Assembly (NCBI RefSeq): GCF_019458805.1
Contig: NZ_JAIBOA010000002.1
Span: forward strand, 124,001-188,000
Direction of reading: 5' to 3'
From: Actinomadura parmotrematis
GTDB taxonomy: Bacteria > Actinomycetota > Actinomycetes > Streptosporangiales > Streptosporangiaceae
DNA length: 64,000 nt
Part shown: positions 1-7,753 of the stretch, piece by piece
Layout: every line of letters begins with the position of its first letter
Position numbering within the stretch: the first letter of the stretch is position 1
Position numbers and translations under genes: made by a program
Notes under the pieces: model-generated
Databases searched by the model: none
The model's input: only the letters and a program-made list of their open reading frames with translations
Told to the model about the DNA's origin: nothing

Positions 1-1138
1 CCCGTGCGGTGTCGGTGTGCATCCGCGCCCGCCGCTCGGGCGTGCTGAACATCGATGCGCGCAGCGGGCGCGCGGCCGCCAATGCCGCGCCGGCATCGCC
101 GAGCGCCCACTGCACGCCGACCAGGTACAACCGGACCTGCGCCGCGGAAATGGGGGTCCGCCGCCCGGCCAGCGCCACGGCAGGCAGCCCCCGTGCCGCC
201 TGCGCGGCCTCGTCCAGCAGGGCGACCGCGTCGTCGCCCTTGCCGTCCTGGGCGGCGGTGTAGGCGCAGGTCGCGAGCATCTGCGCGTACGCGCCGCGCT
301 CGGCCCCGGTGCGCAGGCCGGTCCGCTCGACCTGCGCCGCCGCCCGCAGCATGATCCGCTGCGCGAGCGGGGTGCGTCCCTGGTGGCGCAGCACCACGCA
401 CCGGGCGCGGGCCGCCCAGGCGGCGGCGACCGCGTCGCCGGACCGCTCGGCGAATCCCACCGCCCGGTCGGCGGCCAGCTGCGATGGCGCGGCGGCGCCG
501 ACCTTGTCGAGCGTCTCGGCCGCCAGGTCGTAGGCGCCGGCCGCCGCCGCGAGGTCCTCGGGACCGCCGCGCTCGTCGGCCGTGCGGTGCGCGAGCGCGA
601 GCAGATCCGGCAGCTCCACCAGCAGCTCGGGCACGGCCCCCTGGTCCCATCGCGCACGCGCCGCCGCCAGGCGCGCGGCGACCAGCCGCGGCGACGCCGG
701 TCCGTCGAGATCGGGCATGAGCAGCAACGTTTCGTCCAGGCGGGAGAGCAGGCCGGCGGGCACCACCAGCCCGCCCACGGTCAGCCCCGCGGTCAGCAGC
801 GTGCGACGGCGCATCGGATCGTCTCCCCCCGGCACGGCGGCCTCCTGTGAGACCACCGTAACCGTGGACCGGATCTCCAGCCCGAACAAGGCCCCGAAGA
901 CGTCCTCGGGCATGTCGAGCACGTCGGCCACCGCCCGCAGCCGTCCTAGATCCAGAGTGGCGTGGGCGCCGGTCTCCACCCGGCTCACCGTCGACCGCGA
1001 GTACCCGGCCGCCGCGGCGAGCTCCGCCTGCGTCCGCCCCTGCCTCTCGCGGGCCAGCCGCACCGCCCGCCCGAAATCGCCGGCGCGTACCGCGGCCTGC
1101 ACCGGCGCCGACGTCCAGAAGGGGTCGGGACGGTTCAT
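1..1138 (-). CDS. XRE-family regulator with alpha-helical repeat C-terminus (partial, 3' end outside window)
   Basis: The gene starts at ATG 1138 and runs off the left edge. The first ~75 residues form an XRE-type helix-turn-helix (RTQAELAAAAGYSRSTVSRV, near residues 34-53). A twin-Arg/hydrophobic stretch (MRRRTLLTAGLTVGG) follows near residue 108, and then an Ala/Leu-rich helical part that resembles the TPR-like C-terminal half of Streptomyces-type XRE regulators. The ligand or partner is unknown. A perfect 14+14 base dyad lies about 75 bases upstream, so autoregulation is plausible. The DNA-binding fold is clear; the function is not. Confidence 0.8.
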   Translation of the reverse strand, partial: MNRPDPFWTSAPVQAAVRAGDFGRAVRLARERQGRTQAELAAAAGYSRSTVSRVETGAHATLDLGRLRAVADVLDMPEDVFGALFGLEIRSTVTVVSQEAAVPGGDDPMRRRTLLTAGLTVGGLVVPAGLLSRLDETLLLMPDLDGPASPRLVAARLAAARARWDQGAVPELLVELPDLLALAHRTADERGGPEDLAAAAGAYDLAAETLDKVGAAAPSQLAADRAVGFAERSGDAVAAAWAARARCVVLRHQGRTPLAQRIMLRAAAQVERTGLRTGAERGAYAQMLATCAYTAAQDGKGDDAVALLDEAAQAARGLPAVALAGRRTPISAAQVRLYLVGVQWALGDAGAALAAARPLRASMFSTPERRARMHTDTAR

Positions 1139-1212
1139 CTGCGCCTCCCCGGACGCGGCGGAGAATCCCGTCACCACGCTACGGGCCCGGCACGCCCCCG
1201 CCCAGGGAAGTG

Positions 1213-1244
1213 TGCAGTATCCGCACATCCGTGCGGATACTGCA
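1213..1244. promoter_or_regulatory. Perfect inverted repeat, likely operator between divergent genes
   Basis: TGCAGTATCCGCAC (1213-1226), spacer ATCC, then the exact reverse complement (1231-1244). It lies between the XRE gene (start 1138, minus) and a small plus-strand gene (start 1314). Each arm contains CAGTAT, a plausible -10 element reading outward on each strand, so a bound dimer could block both promoters. The regulator is inferred to be the adjacent XRE protein. Confidence 0.6.
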
Positions 1245-1313
1245 CCGCAGCCGCGTCCCGGGCCGACCGCCGGTTCTCCTGGTGAGACACATCGCTGAGT
1301 ACAGGGAGAGCCC

Positions 1314-1463
1314 ATGACCGCCGGCAGGAAACCATCGGGAGCGTTCAGCGGCCCCGACGACGAGGACGCCGCGCCGCCTCCGGCCGAGCACGGGCATCTC
1401 CCCGCCGGCCGTCCCCAACGCGTCCCCGACGCGGACGCGCCCGACGACACGAAGGCCCCCTGA
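1314..1463 (+). CDS. Small acidic, Pro/Asp-rich hypothetical protein (49 aa)
   Basis: ATG 1314 follows AGGGAG at the right distance and the frame ends at TGA 1461-1463. The 49-residue product is rich in Asp, Ala and Pro (PDDEDAAPPPAEHGH, and DADAPDDTKAP at the C-terminus) and is probably disordered. It has no signal peptide or membrane segment. It is divergent from the XRE gene across the dyad at 1213-1244, so it is a candidate target or partner of that regulator. I do not recognise a family. The evidence is the start signal, codon bias and context only. Confidence 0.5.
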   Translation: MTAGRKPSGAFSGPDDEDAAPPPAEHGHLPAGRPQRVPDADAPDDTKAP

Positions 1464-1555
1464 CGTCGCCCTAGGAGGCAGCCGAACCGTGCGAAAGGGA
1501 CGTGATGGCGGCTATAACATCGGGCGGTCGGGGCGGTGGGTCGGTGGAGGCGGGC

Positions 1556-2581
1556 ATGGCGGTGGGCGAGGAGTTCGGGCGGCTGGGGTCGGGGGAGGTC
1601 GTGCGGCGGTTCACGTTGGAGAACGCGGCCGGGCTGCGGGTGCGGGTGTTGACGTACGGGGCCGCGGTGCAGTCGCTCGAGGTGCCCGGGGCGGACGGGG
1701 AGAGCGTCGACGTCGTGCTCGGGTACGGGACGTTGGACGAGTACGTCGCCGGGTCCTCCTACTTCGGGGCGACGGTCGGCCGGTACGCCAACCGCATCGC
1801 GGGCGGGCGGTTCGAGCTGGACGGGCGGGAGTACCGGCTGCACCGCAACGAGCCGGCGGCGAGCCTGCACGGGGGGCGGGAGGGGTTCGACAAGAAGGTG
1901 TGGGAGGTCGCGGAGGCCACTGACGATTCGCTCACCCTCACTTACCTCAGCCCGGACGGGGAGGAGGGCTACCCCGGCGCCGTCGAGGTCCATGTGACGT
2001 ACGCGCTGTCCGGCGACGCGCTGCGGATCGACCTGGAGGCCGCAAGCGACGCGCCCACCGTCGTCAACCTCACCCATCACGGCTACTTCGACCTCAGCGG
2101 CGGCCAGGACGAGGACGTCCTCGGGCACGTCCTGCACATGGACGCCGCCCGCTACCTCCCGACGGACGCCGACCTCATCCCCACCGGTGAGCTCGCCCCC
2201 GTCGTCGGGACGCCGTTCGACTTCACCGCCCCGCAGGCCATCGGCGTGCGCATCGACGAGCCGCACCCCGACCTGATGGCGGCGGGCGGCTACGACCATT
2301 GCTACGTGCTGGACGACGGCGCCGTCACCGTGACGCATCCCGGCAGCGGCCGCACGATGGAGATGACGACCGACGCCCCGGCCGTGCAGTTCTACTCCGG
2401 CAACTTCCTCGACGGCTCCACCAAGGGCCCGTCCGGGCGCCCGCACCGGCGGCGGTCCGGGTTCTGCCTGGAGCCGCAGCACTTCCCCGACTCCCCCAAC
2501 CGGCCGGAGTTCCCGTCCACGGTCCTGCGGCCCGGCGGGACGTACGCGTCCTCGACGGTGTTCCGCTTCCCTCCGGTCTGA
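1556..2581 (+). CDS. galM: Aldose 1-epimerase (galactose mutarotase)
   Basis: Interconverts alpha and beta anomers of aldohexoses in the cytoplasm. The 341-residue product has the family landmarks in order: GRYANRIAGGRFELDG near the first quarter, the active-site His in SLHGG, the second His in NLTHHGYFDLSGG, and the C-terminal EPQHFPDSPN with the Glu expected to act as base. I chose ATG 1556 because GGAGG (1546-1550) precedes it and the homology begins just after. An in-frame GTG at 1502 would add 18 low-complexity residues. The hydrolase gene 12 bases downstream is probably co-transcribed. Confidence 0.9.
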   Translation: MAVGEEFGRLGSGEVVRRFTLENAAGLRVRVLTYGAAVQSLEVPGADGESVDVVLGYGTLDEYVAGSSYFGATVGRYANRIAGGRFELDGREYRLHRNEPAASLHGGREGFDKKVWEVAEATDDSLTLTYLSPDGEEGYPGAVEVHVTYALSGDALRIDLEAASDAPTVVNLTHHGYFDLSGGQDEDVLGHVLHMDAARYLPTDADLIPTGELAPVVGTPFDFTAPQAIGVRIDEPHPDLMAAGGYDHCYVLDDGAVTVTHPGSGRTMEMTTDAPAVQFYSGNFLDGSTKGPSGRPHRRRSGFCLEPQHFPDSPNRPEFPSTVLRPGGTYASSTVFRFPPV

Positions 2582-2593
2582 GAAGGCGGCACC

Positions 2594-3454
2594 GTGCTCG
2601 ATCATGCGCTGACGTGGCGGACCCTGCACGTGGACGGGGTGACCGTCACCGATGTGGACGGCCGGAACAGTGACGACGGAAAGGTGTTCGTCGTCGCCCA
2701 GGGCTTCCACGCCTGCGCCGACGCCTTCGAGATGCAGCGGTTCGCGCTGATGGCCCGGCGCCTCGAAGCCCGCCTCGTCGTCGTCGACACCCCCGGTTTC
2801 GGGTGCGCGCCGACGCGCCTGGGGCGGGCCGAGCGCCGCGCCCTGCTGCGCGGGGACTTCCGGCCGCTGGCCGCCCGCATGCTGGCGGCGGCGCGGACGG
2901 TCGCGGGCGAGGAGTCCGGGATCATCGGCTACTCGATGGGCACGTCCGTCGGCACCGCCATGGCGGCCGTCGCGCAGAACCCGCTGGAAGCGCTGGTGCT
3001 GTTCGAGCCCGTCGCGCTGCGCCCCTGGACGATGCCCGGCCTCTACGCCGCCACCCGGTTCGAGGACCGGCACATGCCCGGCTACCTCGCCGAGACGCGG
3101 GCCGTCGAAGGCGCCGTGGAGCGTCCCGGCGACCCCGCCAACCGCCGCGTGGACGACCTCGCGCTCCTCGCCAACGCCCTCCGCAAGCAGCGCCTCGTGC
3201 CCGACGCGCTGGACGCCGCCGCGCGCCTGCGCCGGGTCGTCATCGTGCAGGGCGACGACAGCTACCTGTCCAAGCGGAAGGACCTGCCGAAGCTCACCCG
3301 CGCCCTGGAGACCGCGCGAGTGCCGGCGCACGTCGTCCGCACGCCCGGCCACCACTCCTTCTGGCAGTCGCTGCCGCGCATGGCGCGGATCATCGACCAG
3401 GTGGCGGGGCTGCTCAGGACAGCCAGGCCGTCAGGCGCTCCAGCGCCTCGGTGA
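2594..3454 (+). CDS. Alpha/beta-hydrolase
   Basis: GTG 2594, preceded by GAAGG, gives 286 residues. The nucleophile elbow is GYSMG (~residue 115), and a C-terminal PGHHSFW supplies a candidate catalytic His. The substrate is unknown. It follows galM by 12 bases on the same strand, which suggests one transcript. Its last 41 bases overlap the 3' end of the convergent dapE gene, so the tail RPSGAPAPR is encoded over dapE's C-terminal codons. It has no signal peptide and is likely cytoplasmic. Confidence 0.75.
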   Translation: MLDHALTWRTLHVDGVTVTDVDGRNSDDGKVFVVAQGFHACADAFEMQRFALMARRLEARLVVVDTPGFGCAPTRLGRAERRALLRGDFRPLAARMLAAARTVAGEESGIIGYSMGTSVGTAMAAVAQNPLEALVLFEPVALRPWTMPGLYAATRFEDRHMPGYLAETRAVEGAVERPGDPANRRVDDLALLANALRKQRLVPDALDAAARLRRVVIVQGDDSYLSKRKDLPKLTRALETARVPAHVVRTPGHHSFWQSLPRMARIIDQVAGLLRTARPSGAPAPR

Positions 3455-4469
3455 TCAGCGGCGTCTCGACGTACTCGCCCTTGGTGTGGGCGAGGGTCGG
3501 CTCGCCCGGCCCGTAGTTGACGGCGGGGACGCCGAGCGCGGAGAAGCGCGCGACGTCGGTCCAGCCGAGCTTGGCGCGGACCTCGGCGCCGGTCGCCCCG
3601 ACGAACGCGACGGCGGCGGGGTGGTCCATGCCGGGGCGCGCGCCGGGCGAGGAGTCCACGACCGTCACGGCGTGATCCGGGAACAGGGACCGCAGGTACG
3701 CCTCGGCGTCCGCCTCGGACTTGTCGGGCGCGTACCGGTAGTTGATCGTGACGGTGCAGGCGTCGGGGATGACGTTGCCGGCGACGCCGCCGCTGATGAA
3801 CACCGCGTTCAGGCCCTCGTGGTACTCCAGGCCGTCCACGACCGGCAGCTTCGGTTCGTAGGCGCGCAGGACGTCGAGGACGGCGCCGGCGGAGTGGATC
3901 GCGTTGGAGCCCATCCAGGCGCGGGCGCTGTGCGCGCGCTCGCCGGTGACGGCGACCTCGATGCGCATGGTGCCCTGGCAGCCGCCCTCGATGAGGCCGC
4001 CGGTCGGTTCCATGAGGACGGCGAAGTCGCCCGCGAGCAGGTCGGGGCGCTCGGCGGCGAGGCGGTTGAGGCCGTTGCGGTCGGCGTCGACCTCCTCGCA
4101 GTCGTAGAAGATGTAGGACACGTCGCGCGACGGTTCGGCGATCGACGCGGCGAGCGCGAGCTGGACGGCGACGCCGGCCTTCATGTCGGAGGTGCCGCAC
4201 CCGTAGAGCCGCGAGCCGTCGCGGCGGGACGGCAGGTTGCCGTTCAGCGGGACGGTGTCGAGGTGCCCGGCGAGGACGACGCGCTCGGCGCGGCCGAGGC
4301 CGGTGCGGGCGACGACGCAGTTGCCGTCGCGGACGACGTCCAGGTGCGGCAGGGCGCGCAGGGCGTCCTCGACGGCGCCGGTGATGGCGGCCTCGTCGCC
4401 GCTGACGGACTCGATGTCGACCAGGGCCGCCGTCAGGTCCACCACGTCCGCGTGCAGGTCGAGTCGCAT
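3414..4469 (-). CDS. dapE: Succinyl-diaminopimelate desuccinylase
   Basis: Hydrolyses N-succinyl-LL-2,6-diaminopimelate to LL-diaminopimelate and succinate in lysine and peptidoglycan precursor synthesis. It is an M20-family dizinc enzyme: metal-site motif GHLDTVP (His69, Asp71), GTSDMK (Asp95), catalytic/metal Glu pair in YDCEEVDAD (~125-126), and MEPTGG later. Length 351 is normal. ATG 4469 is taken as start; GTG 4475 would add two residues. It lies 10 bases after dapD on the same strand, so dapD-dapE form one unit. The 3' end overlaps the convergent hydrolase gene by 41 bases. Confidence 0.92.
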   Translation of the reverse strand: MRLDLHADVVDLTAALVDIESVSGDEAAITGAVEDALRALPHLDVVRDGNCVVARTGLGRAERVVLAGHLDTVPLNGNLPSRRDGSRLYGCGTSDMKAGVAVQLALAASIAEPSRDVSYIFYDCEEVDADRNGLNRLAAERPDLLAGDFAVLMEPTGGLIEGGCQGTMRIEVAVTGERAHSARAWMGSNAIHSAGAVLDVLRAYEPKLPVVDGLEYHEGLNAVFISGGVAGNVIPDACTVTINYRYAPDKSEADAEAYLRSLFPDHAVTVVDSSPGARPGMDHPAAVAFVGATGAEVRAKLGWTDVARFSALGVPAVNYGPGEPTLAHTKGEYVETPLITEALERLTAWLS

Positions 4470-4479
4470 GGCCACCAGT

Positions 4480-5310
4480 TTAGAGGGCGTGCCCGCGCAG
4501 GATCTCGTTCAGCTCGGCCTTGTCGTGGCGGCGGCCCGGCTCAAGGCGGCGCAGCACGAGGACGGCGGGCAGCCCGAACGTGCCGCCGGCGAACTCCCTC
4601 GGGCGGGTGCCGCTGACGGCGACGCACCAGGGCGGGACGTGCCCGCGGGCGATCTCCTCGCCCGTCTCCACGTCGATGACGGGCATGGACGCCGACAGGT
4701 TGGTGCCGGCGCCGAGGACGGCGCCGCGCCCGACCCGCGCCCCCTCGACGATCATGGAGCGGCTGCCGACGAGCACCTCGTCCTCGATGACGACGGGCAC
4801 CGCCGACGGCGGCTCCAGCACGCCGCCGATCCCGACGCCGCCGGACAGGTGGACGCCGCGGCCGATCTGGGCGCAGGACCCGACGGTCGCCCACGTGTCG
4901 ACCATGGTCCCGGCGTCGACGTGGGCGCCGATGTTGGTGAAGGACGGCATGAGGACGACGCCGGGCGCGAGGTAGGCGCCCCAGCGGGCGATGGCGCCGG
5001 GCACGACGCGCACGCCGTCCAGGCGGGTCTTCAGCGGGATGCGGTCGTGGTGGCGGAAGTCGCCGACCTGCCCGCGGACCATGCCGAGGACCTTGAAGCC
5101 GAGCAGGATGGCCCGCTTGACCCGCTCGTCCACGACGACGCGGTCGGTGGCGGGGTCGATCCACGCGGCGCGGGCCTCGCCGGCGTCGATGCGGTCGATG
5201 GCGGAGACGACGACGGCGCGCGCCTCGGCGTCGTCCGGGGTGAGCGCGGCGCGGGCCTCCCAGAGGTCGTCGAGGGCGTCCGGAAGCGGGCTGGCGGGCG
5301 TCTCGCTCAT
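4480..5310 (-). CDS. dapD: Tetrahydrodipicolinate N-succinyltransferase
   Basis: Transfers succinyl from succinyl-CoA to tetrahydrodipicolinate, the committed step of the succinylase lysine/DAP branch. The 276-residue protein has a helical N-terminal part, then a left-handed beta-helix of hexapeptide repeats with FRHHDRIPLKTRLDGVRVVP, NIGAHVDAGTMVDTWATVG and GVGIGGVLEP. These stretches match the shorter enterobacterial-type DapD more closely than the ~320-residue form I know from mycobacteria and streptomycetes. The start is probably leaderless: TAAGCT sits 8 bases upstream of the ATG on the minus strand. Confidence 0.93.
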   Translation of the reverse strand: MSETPASPLPDALDDLWEARAALTPDDAEARAVVVSAIDRIDAGEARAAWIDPATDRVVVDERVKRAILLGFKVLGMVRGQVGDFRHHDRIPLKTRLDGVRVVPGAIARWGAYLAPGVVLMPSFTNIGAHVDAGTMVDTWATVGSCAQIGRGVHLSGGVGIGGVLEPPSAVPVVIEDEVLVGSRSMIVEGARVGRGAVLGAGTNLSASMPVIDVETGEEIARGHVPPWCVAVSGTRPREFAGGTFGLPAVLVLRRLEPGRRHDKAELNEILRGHAL

Positions 5311-5318
5311 GGACCCCG

Positions 5319-5348
5319 AGCTTAGTGGTGGCCATCTGCCGGTACGGT
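5319..5348. promoter_or_regulatory. Back-to-back leaderless promoters (dapD / lysozyme-like gene)
   Basis: On the minus strand TAAGCT (5324-5319) lies 8 bases before dapD's ATG. On the plus strand TACGGT (5343-5348) lies 6 bases before GTG 5355. Neither gene has a Shine-Dalgarno sequence. Both spacings fit transcripts that begin at the start codon. Confidence 0.55.
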
Positions 5349-5354
5349 CGTCGC

Positions 5355-6257
5355 GTGGCAGCTTCGGCGAAGCCGGACGAGGGGTCCGGCGAGGAGACGC
5401 GGAGCGGTGGCGGCGGCCGCCGCCTCCGCCGGTGGCGCTGGCCCGCCGCCGGTCTCGTCCTGGTGCTCGCGCTCGGCGCGGGCGGCTACGCGGGCTGGCT
5501 GAAGGTGCGGCCCTACCTGCACGGTTCGGGCTGCGAGGTGCGGACGGCGCAGGGCAAGATGCCGCTGGACCTGGACCAGGGCGCGAACGCCGCGACGATC
5601 GCGGCGGTCGCCTACCGCAAGCAGCTGCCCGAGCGGGCCGCGGTGATCGCCTACGCGACCGCGATCCAGGAGTCGCACATCCGCAACCTGCCGGGCGGCG
5701 ACCGCGACTCGGTCGGCATGTTCCAGCAGCGCCCGTCGCAGGGCTGGGGCAGTCCCGACAAGCTGCGCGACCCGGTGCAGAGCACCAGCAAGTTCTTCGA
5801 CGCGCTGGTCAAGGTGAAGGACTACCTGGACCGCGACCTGCACGACGCCGCGCAGCGGGTGCAGCGCAGCGCCGACGGCACCGCCTACGCCCAGCACGAG
5901 CCGGACGGCAAGGTGCTGGCCCGCGCGTTCACCGGCCGCGAGGCGGCCGCGGCGCGCTGCTGGTACCCGCCGTCCCGGGAGACGGCGCCGCGCCGCGCCG
6001 CGGCGGTCCGCGAGATGCGGCGCGCGTTCGGCAGCCGCCTCCAGGTGGACCCGCCGCAGGGCGACGCGTCCGTGGAGCACGTGATGGTGACGTCGACGCG
6101 GGTCGGCTGGGCCGTCGCGTCGTGGATGGTCACGCACGCGCAGGTCTACGGCCTCAGCGAGGTGCGGTTCGCCGGGAAGAAGTGGCGGGCCGAGGCGGGC
6201 CACGACGGGTGGACGAAGGACGGCGGCGCCCCCGGCGACCGCGTCGCCGTCCACTAG
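5355..6257 (+). CDS. Membrane-anchored lytic-transglycosylase-like protein
   Basis: GTG 5355 follows a -10-like TACGGT by 6 bases, giving 300 residues. A basic, Gly/Arg-rich N-terminus is followed by one membrane helix (PAAGLVLVLALGAGGYAGWL, ~residues 35-55), with the rest predicted outside. The extracytoplasmic part contains AIQESHIRN and GDRDSVGMFQQRPSQGWG, the layout of SLT/lysozyme-like domains; the Glu in IQES is the candidate catalytic acid. The C-terminal half (from CWYPPS on) is an unassigned domain. The role is probably cell-wall cleavage or remodelling (inferred). It is divergent from dapD. Confidence 0.75.
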   Translation: MAASAKPDEGSGEETRSGGGGRRLRRWRWPAAGLVLVLALGAGGYAGWLKVRPYLHGSGCEVRTAQGKMPLDLDQGANAATIAAVAYRKQLPERAAVIAYATAIQESHIRNLPGGDRDSVGMFQQRPSQGWGSPDKLRDPVQSTSKFFDALVKVKDYLDRDLHDAAQRVQRSADGTAYAQHEPDGKVLARAFTGREAAAARCWYPPSRETAPRRAAAVREMRRAFGSRLQVDPPQGDASVEHVMVTSTRVGWAVASWMVTHAQVYGLSEVRFAGKKWRAEAGHDGWTKDGGAPGDRVAVH

Positions 6258-6266
6258 GGGGGTGCG

Positions 6267-6632
6267 TCAGGCGGCGTTGTTCGCCGCGACCTGGCGGCGC
6301 ACCTCGTCCATGTCCAGCTCCTTGACCTGCTTCACCAGCGACTCCAGGGAGTCCTGCGGCAGCGCGCCGGGCTCGGCGTACAGGACGACGCCCTCGCGCA
6401 CGACCATCAGGGTCGGGATGGAGCGGATGTCGAACGCGGCGGCGAGCTCCTGCTCGGCCTCGGTGTCGACCTTGGCGAAGACGACGTCGGGGTTGGCCTC
6501 GGAGACGGTGTCGTAGACGGGCGCGAACGCGCGGCACGGCCCGCACCAGGCGGCCCAGAAGTCCAGCAGGACGATGTCGTTGTCGGCGAGCGTGCGCTCG
6601 AAGGTGTCCTTGGTCAGGTCCACGGTGCCCAT
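6267..6632 (-). CDS. trxA: Thioredoxin
   Basis: A 121-residue thioredoxin-fold protein with the redox motif WCGPC at residues 29-33 (Cys30, Cys33), the cis-Pro region SIPTLMVV, and Asp24 in the buried acid position (VLLDFWAAWC). It reduces protein disulfides in the cytoplasm. The start at ATG 6632 follows GAGGAGAGAG. It is convergent with the lysozyme-like gene, with only 9 bases between the stop codons. The C-terminal ~15 residues extend slightly past the usual thioredoxin end. The assignment to trxA rather than another paralogue is not certain. Confidence 0.88.
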   Translation of the reverse strand: MGTVDLTKDTFERTLADNDIVLLDFWAAWCGPCRAFAPVYDTVSEANPDVVFAKVDTEAEQELAAAFDIRSIPTLMVVREGVVLYAEPGALPQDSLESLVKQVKELDMDEVRRQVAANNAA

Positions 6633-6866
6633 GCTCTCTCCTCTCGAAGGTCCCTACGGGCATCGTCAACAGCGCGGGCGGCCCGCTGATTCCCCTGCTC
6701 GGGCGGGGTCGGCGGGCTCGGGTCGTTCGACTCAGCCGCGTGGGGGCGGGGCTCCGGCGGTGCGGCCGGCCGAGTGGGACGGTGCAGTCGTTTCCCTCAT
6801 GTGCGGCCCGGGGTCCGGCTCCTACCGTCGGTGAAGATCGCGATCGTCCCGATCGGAGGGGTCCAG

Positions 6867-7221
6867 ATGACAGCACCGCCCACCGCCCGCCCGGCCGCCG
6901 CCCGTCCCGCCGGAGCGCACCGCGCCCTGCTCGGCGGGGAGCGCGGGCTCGACGTCGGGGTCCGCCTGCGCGGTGCCGGGTCGGCGCTCGGGCTCGGCGG
7001 CGACTGGTACCTGGCGGCGGTGCTGCCGCGCGGCGACGTCGTGCTCGCCGTCGGCGACGTCATGGGGCGCGGCTCGGGCGGCCGCCCGGGTCCGTCCTCG
7101 GGCGGCTGAACGAGCTGGCCTGCCGGAACCCGGCGGGCCTCACCGCGAGCGCGCTGCTCGCCCGCTACCGGCCCGCGACCGGCGAGCTGACGTGGGCGCA
7201 GGCCGGGCACCCGCCGCTGCT
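6867..7221 (+). pseudogene. Remnant of a SpoIIE/RsbU-type PP2C phosphatase
   Basis: From ATG 6867 (RBS GGAGGG) the frame reads GGDWYLAAVLPRGDVVLAVG and DVMGRG, the metal-binding start of SpoIIE/RsbU phosphatase domains, but stops at 7109. A second frame over 7090-7221 then gives VLGRLNEL and GELTWAQAGHPPLL, the central part of the same domain. The usual ~25 residues between the blocks are missing and the domain's C-terminus is replaced by oxidoreductase sequence. A frameshift plus two deletions explain this. The intact gene would have dephosphorylated an anti-anti-sigma factor. Confidence 0.8.
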
Positions 7222-7704
7222 GACGGTGGCGGGGGCGCGGCGGGCGGCGCCGGCGCGCACGCCGTGCAGCTCGCGCGGCTGCTCGGCGCCCGGGTGACCG
7301 CCGCGGGCGCGGCCCGGCACGCGCCGTTCCTGCGCCGCCCCGGCGCCGACCGGTTCGTCGACCTCGCGGAGCCGTTCGCGCGGACGGCGGCGGGTGTGGA
7401 CGTCGTCCTCGACATCGTCGGCGGCGACGTGCAGGACCGCGCGTACGGGGTGCTGCGGCCCGGCGGGCGGCTCGTCGCGCTGGCCTCGCCGCCCGACCGC
7501 GCGCGTGCGCACGAGCACGGGGTGTCGGCGGAGGCGTTCACCGTCCGTCCCGACGCCGCCGCGCTGGAGCAGATCGCGGCGCTGGTGGACGACGGGCGGC
7601 TCCGCCCGATCGTCGCCGAGACACTCCCGCTGACTCTTGGGCGCCGCGCTTACCAGGCGGGACGTCGGCGGCGTCCCGGCAAGACGGTCCTCACCGTCCG
7701 GTGA
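7222..7704 (+). pseudogene. C-terminal fragment of a quinone oxidoreductase (MDR family)
   Basis: From about 7222 the open frame gives GAAGGAGAHAVQLARLLGA, the Rossmann nucleotide-binding turn, then DVVLDIVGGD and GVLRPGGRLVALASPP, ending with GKTVLTVR. This matches the last ~150 residues of zinc-independent NADPH:quinone oxidoreductases. The N-terminal catalytic domain is absent; in its place is the truncated phosphatase. No start codon or RBS serves this part alone. It is inferred to be a deletion scar joining two former neighbours. Confidence 0.8.
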
Positions 7705-7741
7705 GCTGAACGATGCGCCGTTCCGGGGCGTTATGAACCGC

Positions 7742-7747
7742 TATGGT
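7742..7747 (+). promoter_or_regulatory. -10 box of a leaderless promoter
   Basis: TATGGT lies 6 bases before ATG 7754, with no Shine-Dalgarno sequence. It argues for start 7754 over the in-frame ATG 7733, which lies upstream of this box. Confidence 0.5.
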
Positions 7748-7753
7748 CGGCGG

